This document shows, one piece after another, positions 60,641 to 64,000 of a stretch of 64,000 nt of DNA; the first letter of the stretch is position 1; each line of letters opens with the position of its first letter. Source of the DNA: Stigmatella aurantiaca DW4/3-1 (GTDB lineage: Bacteria; Myxococcota; Myxococcia; Myxococcales; Myxococcaceae). Made by a program: the position numbers and the translations under genes. The notes below the pieces were generated by a model, which was not told the DNA's origin, did no database searches, and saw only the letters and a program-made list of their open reading frames with translations. The DNA is taken from positions 4,235,501 through 4,299,500 of the forward strand of contig NC_014623.1 of the NCBI RefSeq assembly GCF_000165485.1, given 5' to 3'.

Positions 60641-61213
60641 GTCGATGCCGTGGATGCGCAGCTGGATGAGATCCTGGAGGCCCATGCTCTCATCGACCAC
60701 CGCGCGCATCTCCCGGACGAAGGCGGGAGTGACCCGGAAGATCCCCACCTGGATGAGTTCTGGGAGGGGGAGGTTCTTGTAGCCGAGGGACGCCAACTCC
60801 TGGATCCAGGACGAGGTGATGTCGAAGAGGGCCAAGTGGTAGTGCTCGTCCGGGGTCAGCGGGGCGTAGCCCCATCCGGCCAGGGTCTTGGCGAAAGCCT
60901 GGGAGGGCTCGAACTGGAAGTGGCCGGCCCCTTGCGCATGGGAGAAGCGGCCCTCGAAGGAGAAGGTGCCCGCCTCGCGCACCAGCCGGAAGGGTGCGGT
61001 GCTTCCTTCTTCGGTGGACAACCCTTGAAAGGCGCTGAGCGGCACTGAGAACCCTGTCTGGGATGAGGGGTTCTCTTGGGTCCGCAGGAAGAGCTGGCAC
61101 TGGCCTTTGTCGAGCGATGCCGCCCACGTGCCTCCCCGGGAAGAGGCCGCGAGGGTGGGGAACGCTCCCAGGACAACGGCCGCGATGAGGGCAAGCGGGA
61201 TCCGCGAGGGCAT
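60584..61213 (-). CDS. Secreted protein of the BlaR1-associated type, unknown function
   Basis: A 209-residue protein with a signal peptide (LALIAAVVLGAFPTLAA), a beta region (REAGTFSFEGRFSHAQGAGHFQFEPS) and C-terminal helical repeats of the type LASLGYKNLPLPELIQVGIFRVT then MGLQDLIQLRIHGIDSAFVR. Similar repeats occur in secreted or M56-peptidase proteins encoded beside BlaI/BlaR1-type regulators in other phyla. Two palindromes in its promoter fit a repressor of that kind (inference). AAGGAG lies 8 bases before ATG 61213. It overlaps the metalloprotease gene tail to tail by 57 bases. Confidence 0.72.
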   Translation of the reverse strand: MPSRIPLALIAAVVLGAFPTLAASSRGGTWAASLDKGQCQLFLRTQENPSSQTGFSVPLSAFQGLSTEEGSTAPFRLVREAGTFSFEGRFSHAQGAGHFQFEPSQAFAKTLAGWGYAPLTPDEHYHLALFDITSSWIQELASLGYKNLPLPELIQVGIFRVTPAFVREMRAVVDESMGLQDLIQLRIHGIDSAFVRSMSRPRGGAREKP

Positions 61214-61244
61214 GGCTCTGGCTCCTTGAAGGGAATGGGCCAGA

Positions 61245-61285
61245 GATATACGAATGGATTCGTAGATGTCAACGAAGGTGTTCGT
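61245..61285 (-). promoter_or_regulatory. Promoter with two tandem operator palindromes
   Basis: On the minus strand TTGACA (61272-61267), a 16-base spacer and TATATC (61250-61245) form an almost ideal promoter for the gene at 61213. Between the boxes lies the palindrome TACGAATGGATTCGTA (61249-61264). A second copy ACGAA-GGTG-TTCGT (61272-61285) covers the -35 end. Centres are 22 bp apart, two helical turns. A repressor dimer pair could block polymerase completely. Confidence 0.72.
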
Positions 61286-62567
61286 AGTTCAACCGCATCG
61301 GCTGGGCCTTGCCGTAGGTCAGCGAGCGCCACAGCCACTCGGCGGGGCCGAAGCGGAAGTGGGCCAGCCACAGGTGGCTCACCAGGAGCTGAATCCAGAA
61401 AATGCCGAAGATGATCGTCAAGCACGCCAGGGTGCCCAGCTTGCCCCCCAACCCCAGTCCGAAGCCCCGGAACAGGAGGAGGTAGATGACACTCTGGCTC
61501 AGGTAGTTCGTCAGTGCCATCTGCCCGGGGGGCGCCAGGACGGAGAGCCACTTCTTCCCACGGGGCCGCTGGAAGAGCAGGGCGAGGCCCGCCATGTAGA
61601 AGGCGGCGAGGCCCAGGGAGCCCAGCTCGGACACCGTGGGCAGGAAGAACATCCACGGCGCGCCCTGGGGGATGTGTCCGGCGTTGGTCAGCTGCCCCAC
61701 GAGAAAGGTGGCGCCGTTGCTCACCCCGCCCACCAGCAGTCCCCACCCGAGCAGTCGGCGCAGCAGCGGTTGATGCCGCTCAGGCTCTTGAAGGAGCCGG
61801 TGCCGTCCCGCCACGAATCCCAGCAGGAACCTGCCCAGGGCGATCAACACGAAGGAGATGAAGATCGGCCGGAAGAGACGGGTCAGGTAGATGGTGGCGT
61901 TGGGCCGCAACGTGTCCAGGTAGGAGCCATGGGCGAAGACCGCCCGCGACTGTTTGCGCAACGCTTCGGCGCGGACCTGTTCCTCTTGGGCCACGGTTTG
62001 AATGACTTCGGGTGAGCTGGCGAGCAGTGGCACGAGCCGATGGACGGCCGCGAGGACCAAGGGAGTGCCGAGGATGAACAGCAAGCTCCAAAAGATCAGC
62101 CGCTTGCTGGGGAATGGCCGGAACAGCAGCAGCAAGAACCCCGTCACGGCATACAAGGACAGAACATCGCCATACCAGAGCACGAAGATGTGGGTCAGCC
62201 CCAGAAGGAGCAACACCGTCAGGCGGCGCACGTACAGGGGGAGGAAGGGCGTGCCCCGCTCCTGAGCCCGGCCCATTTGCAGGGCGAAGCCAAGGCCGAA
62301 AAGGAACGAGAAGAGGGTCATCGCCTTGCCGGCGAGCAGGAACTCGAAGGCGTGGTGGGCGGCATGATCCATTGGCGTGGCCAGCAGGGGGGCAGCCCCT
62401 CCCTTGGGCGAGGAATTCCTCCCGTTAAAATGCATATAGGCGTTCGAGACGAAGACGCCGCACAGGGCGAAGCCGCGAAGGACATCGAGGAAGAGCACCC
62501 GCTCGCTGGAGTCAGCCGGGCGAATCTCCGCGGCACCGTGCGAAGTCAGGGAAGGCAGGAGGGCCAT
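61269..62567 (-). CDS. DUF418 domain membrane protein (YeiB-like)
   Basis: A 432-residue protein with about ten membrane helices of the DUF418/YeiB family. Family marks are SERVLFLDVLRGFALCGVFV near the N-terminus, SFLFGLGFALQM, and the C-terminal DUF418 block with LAPPGQMALTNYLSQSVIY and WIQLLVSHLWLAHFRFGPAEWLWRSLTYG. The function of the family is not established; an acyl transfer or transport role is sometimes proposed. The last codons carry the second operator palindrome of the downstream gene. Confidence 0.9.
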   Translation of the reverse strand: MALLPSLTSHGAAEIRPADSSERVLFLDVLRGFALCGVFVSNAYMHFNGRNSSPKGGAAPLLATPMDHAAHHAFEFLLAGKAMTLFSFLFGLGFALQMGRAQERGTPFLPLYVRRLTVLLLLGLTHIFVLWYGDVLSLYAVTGFLLLLFRPFPSKRLIFWSLLFILGTPLVLAAVHRLVPLLASSPEVIQTVAQEEQVRAEALRKQSRAVFAHGSYLDTLRPNATIYLTRLFRPIFISFVLIALGRFLLGFVAGRHRLLQEPERHQPLLRRLLGWGLLVGGVSNGATFLVGQLTNAGHIPQGAPWMFFLPTVSELGSLGLAAFYMAGLALLFQRPRGKKWLSVLAPPGQMALTNYLSQSVIYLLLFRGFGLGLGGKLGTLACLTIIFGIFWIQLLVSHLWLAHFRFGPAEWLWRSLTYGKAQPMRLNYEHLR

Positions 62568-62716
62568 GGGCCCAGCAGATGCGGCCCGCTTCTGGGCGTC
62601 AAGGCGAGGGCGGACCGGTCTCCGCCCCGAGTGCTTCCCGCCGGATGAGGGGACAGGACCGCCGAAGTTTCATACGCTGATGCTTCCTCCCAGCCACCCG
62701 ACAGGAGCCCCTCCTT

Positions 62717-63526
62717 ATGAATGAACCCCTGCGCCTGCCCGTGGAGACGGATGGCCAAGGGCGTCTGCTGGATGTCATCGAGCTGAGGGACTTCACGGTG
62801 AAGTGCTTCCTGGGCGCCTCTTTGCTGGGGGGCGAGGCGGCCCAGCGGGTGAGCCTGGATGTGGCCATGTTTCTCGACACGCGGCGGGCCGCGATGGATG
62901 GGCACCTGGCGCACACCGTCCACTACGGACGGCTGGCCGGAGAGCTGCGCTTCCTGCTGGAGTCCTGCCGCTTCGAGACACTGGAGCCGGTGGCGGAAGC
63001 GGTGGCCAGCTACGTGCTGCTGCCGCCCTCGCCGGATGCGCCCCATGTGCAGGTGCGGGCAGTCACTGTGCGTGTGGTCTGGGCAGACGCCCCTCAGGGG
63101 CAGGCCGTGCCCGCGGTGCAGGTGCACCGCCGCCACGGGAGCATCGTCTACGGGGTGGAGGCCAAGCCCTTTGGTCGCGTGGACATCGTCTGCGAGAGGC
63201 CCCGCTATGGCATCTACCGCCTGCGCATCAAGCCGGGAGGTTTCATTCCCACGCACATGCATCAGCAAATGGAGGAGAGCGAGCTGGTGCTGGGCAGTGG
63301 CTTGCTCTTGCAGGGCAGGGCGGTGCTCCAGGGCATGGTCTTCCACTGGCCGAAGGGCTTTGCCCACCGCTATGACAACCCCACGGAGATTGAGCAGTCG
63401 GTGCTGTGCGTGGACCGGCCCGGCTTCATCCCCGCGGACGAGGTGGAGTTGGAAGAGCCGCAGGGAGGATTGCAACCGGTGCAGGGGCACTCCTACTACC
63501 CTGCGGAAGATCCCCACCTGACTTGA
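62717..63526 (+). CDS. FolB-like domain fused to a cupin domain
   Basis: A 269-residue cytoplasmic protein. Residues 15-145 match dihydroneopterin aldolase (FolB): VIELRDFTVKCFLGASLLGG, QRVSLDVAMFLDTR, HTVHYGRLAGELRFLLES and LEPVAEAVASYVLL. The catalytic Lys-Pro near the end of FolB is replaced by Trp-Ala (VRVVWADAP). Residues 165-255 form a cupin with both metal motifs: PTHMHQQMEESE and WPKGFAHRYDN (P-x-G-x2-H-x3-N). The gene stands alone. It may be a metal-dependent enzyme or sensor acting on pterin-like ligands (inference). Confidence 0.8.
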   Translation: MNEPLRLPVETDGQGRLLDVIELRDFTVKCFLGASLLGGEAAQRVSLDVAMFLDTRRAAMDGHLAHTVHYGRLAGELRFLLESCRFETLEPVAEAVASYVLLPPSPDAPHVQVRAVTVRVVWADAPQGQAVPAVQVHRRHGSIVYGVEAKPFGRVDIVCERPRYGIYRLRIKPGGFIPTHMHQQMEESELVLGSGLLLQGRAVLQGMVFHWPKGFAHRYDNPTEIEQSVLCVDRPGFIPADEVELEEPQGGLQPVQGHSYYPAEDPHLT

Positions 63527-63540
63527 GACACAGGGGGCGC

Positions 63541-64000
63541 TCAGTCGAGGAAGCGGCGCTCCCAGTGCTGCACGTCCTCCTCACGGAGGCAGGGCATCAG
63601 CCTGCTCGGTTCATGGAAGAGCCATGACTCCAACACGCGATAGGCGGGGAGGTTATCTCCGCGAGTGGTGTCACCGGCTTCAGGCCATGAACCGAGCGTT
63701 ATCAGAGCCCTGTCGCCTTCTATTTCCTGAACGGTGGTTCCCGGTGAGTGGAGGCGGGAGCGTAGGGCAGTGGCACCTCCGAGTTCTCCGAGGAGGGGCT
63801 GGCCGAGAAAAGTCAGCCAAGCCGGACCTCTGAAGCGTGTGCCGAGCTTCCAGCCGAGCGATTCTGGGCATGGAACATCGATGCCTGGATGGCGGAAACA
63901 GTGCGGGGCAATTTTCTGCTCGATACCTGCCAGATCCAGTTCGCCGTTGAAGGACAATCCGGCGTAGCCAGAGCAATAGGGGAGGGGCTGGGCCATCTCC
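63541..64000 (-). CDS. DUF3396-like type VI immunity-family protein (partial)
   Basis: The last 151 or so residues of a protein whose N-terminus is beyond the right edge. YCSGYAGLSFNGELDLAG, GPAWLTFLGQPLLGELGG and RGDNLPAYRVLESWLF resemble DUF3396, a family containing immunity proteins of type VI effectors (TsiV-like), commonly clustered in myxobacteria. The family is about 250-370 residues. The visible ATG at 63996 is probably internal. It converges on the FolB-cupin gene with a 14-base gap. Confidence 0.6.
   Translation of the reverse strand, partial: EMAQPLPYCSGYAGLSFNGELDLAGIEQKIAPHCFRHPGIDVPCPESLGWKLGTRFRGPAWLTFLGQPLLGELGGATALRSRLHSPGTTVQEIEGDRALITLGSWPEAGDTTRGDNLPAYRVLESWLFHEPSRLMPCLREEDVQHWERRFLD

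Overview
The window is 64 kb of high-GC DNA from a myxobacterium (Myxococcota, most likely suborder Cystobacterineae, in the Stigmatella/Archangium/Hyalangium neighbourhood). The evidence is the gene families: surface proteins with MYXO-CTERM tails (27053..28441, 59045..60640), a zinc-protease family named after a Myxococcus gene (MXAN_6640 type), lipoproteins with Asp-Gly-Gly repeats after the lipobox, a Hanks-type kinase with PEGA repeats, and wzm/wzt followed by large glycosyltransferases as in the Myxococcus sas locus. No rRNA, tRNA, CRISPR array or intact transposon was found. The species assignment is inference.

Left part (1-17 kb): partial polX, then a three-gene run (Rieske ferredoxin, His-rich MoaB-like protein, TIGR02757 protein). 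Next is a compact nitric-oxide defence unit: hmp and norR are divergent, with a sigma-54 promoter and three NorR-type sites between them. A TPR-CHAT protein follows. From 9.3 to 10.7 kb lies a decay zone holding a broken glutathione S-transferase, the first 24 codons of a VOC/glyoxalase protein and a stopped, frameshifted GntR regulator. After it come an SDR reductase, a thioesterase plus membrane metallophosphoesterase pair, several small or unknown proteins and a multiply broken AraC regulator.

Middle (17-31.7 kb): MaoC-like hydratase, then a six-gene operon for uptake and breakdown of putrescine-like amines (ydcSTUV-type ABC importer, gamma-aminobutyraldehyde dehydrogenase, GABA aminotransferase). 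It is followed by a DUF2314 lipoprotein, an orphan sugar-binding protein divergent from a surface GH88 hydrolase, and a 1072-residue fusion of a FAAL-like and a condensation-like domain in which the key catalytic motifs of both halves are altered.

Surface polysaccharide locus (31.9-44.3 kb): wzm, wzt and three overlapping glycosyltransferase-type genes; on the other strand a glycosyltransferase and a small helical protein; then rfbB-rfbD-rfbA-rfbC for dTDP-L-rhamnose. Together these make, decorate and export an O-antigen by the ABC-transporter route.

Right part (44.4-64 kb): YihY/BrkB membrane protein, VWA protein, a two-gene lipoprotein/TPR pair divergent from a PEGA-domain Ser/Thr kinase that is translationally coupled to an LpxR-type lipid A deacylase, two divergent UbiA-family prenyltransferases, an ABC-F protein (YbiT type), tgt, a Fur-box-controlled HmuY lipoprotein coupled to a surface zinc protease, a small secreted protein with a tandem palindromic operator built into its promoter, a DUF418 membrane protein, a FolB-cupin fusion and a partial DUF3396-like gene at the right edge.

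Most notable for follow-up: the motif-altered FAAL-condensation protein, the tandem operator at 61.25 kb, the complete NorR/sigma-54/hmp control region, a helical SHR/AKR/RQ/FN module shared by a glycosyltransferase and a stand-alone protein, the FolB-cupin fusion and the pseudogene cluster at 9.3-10.7 kb.
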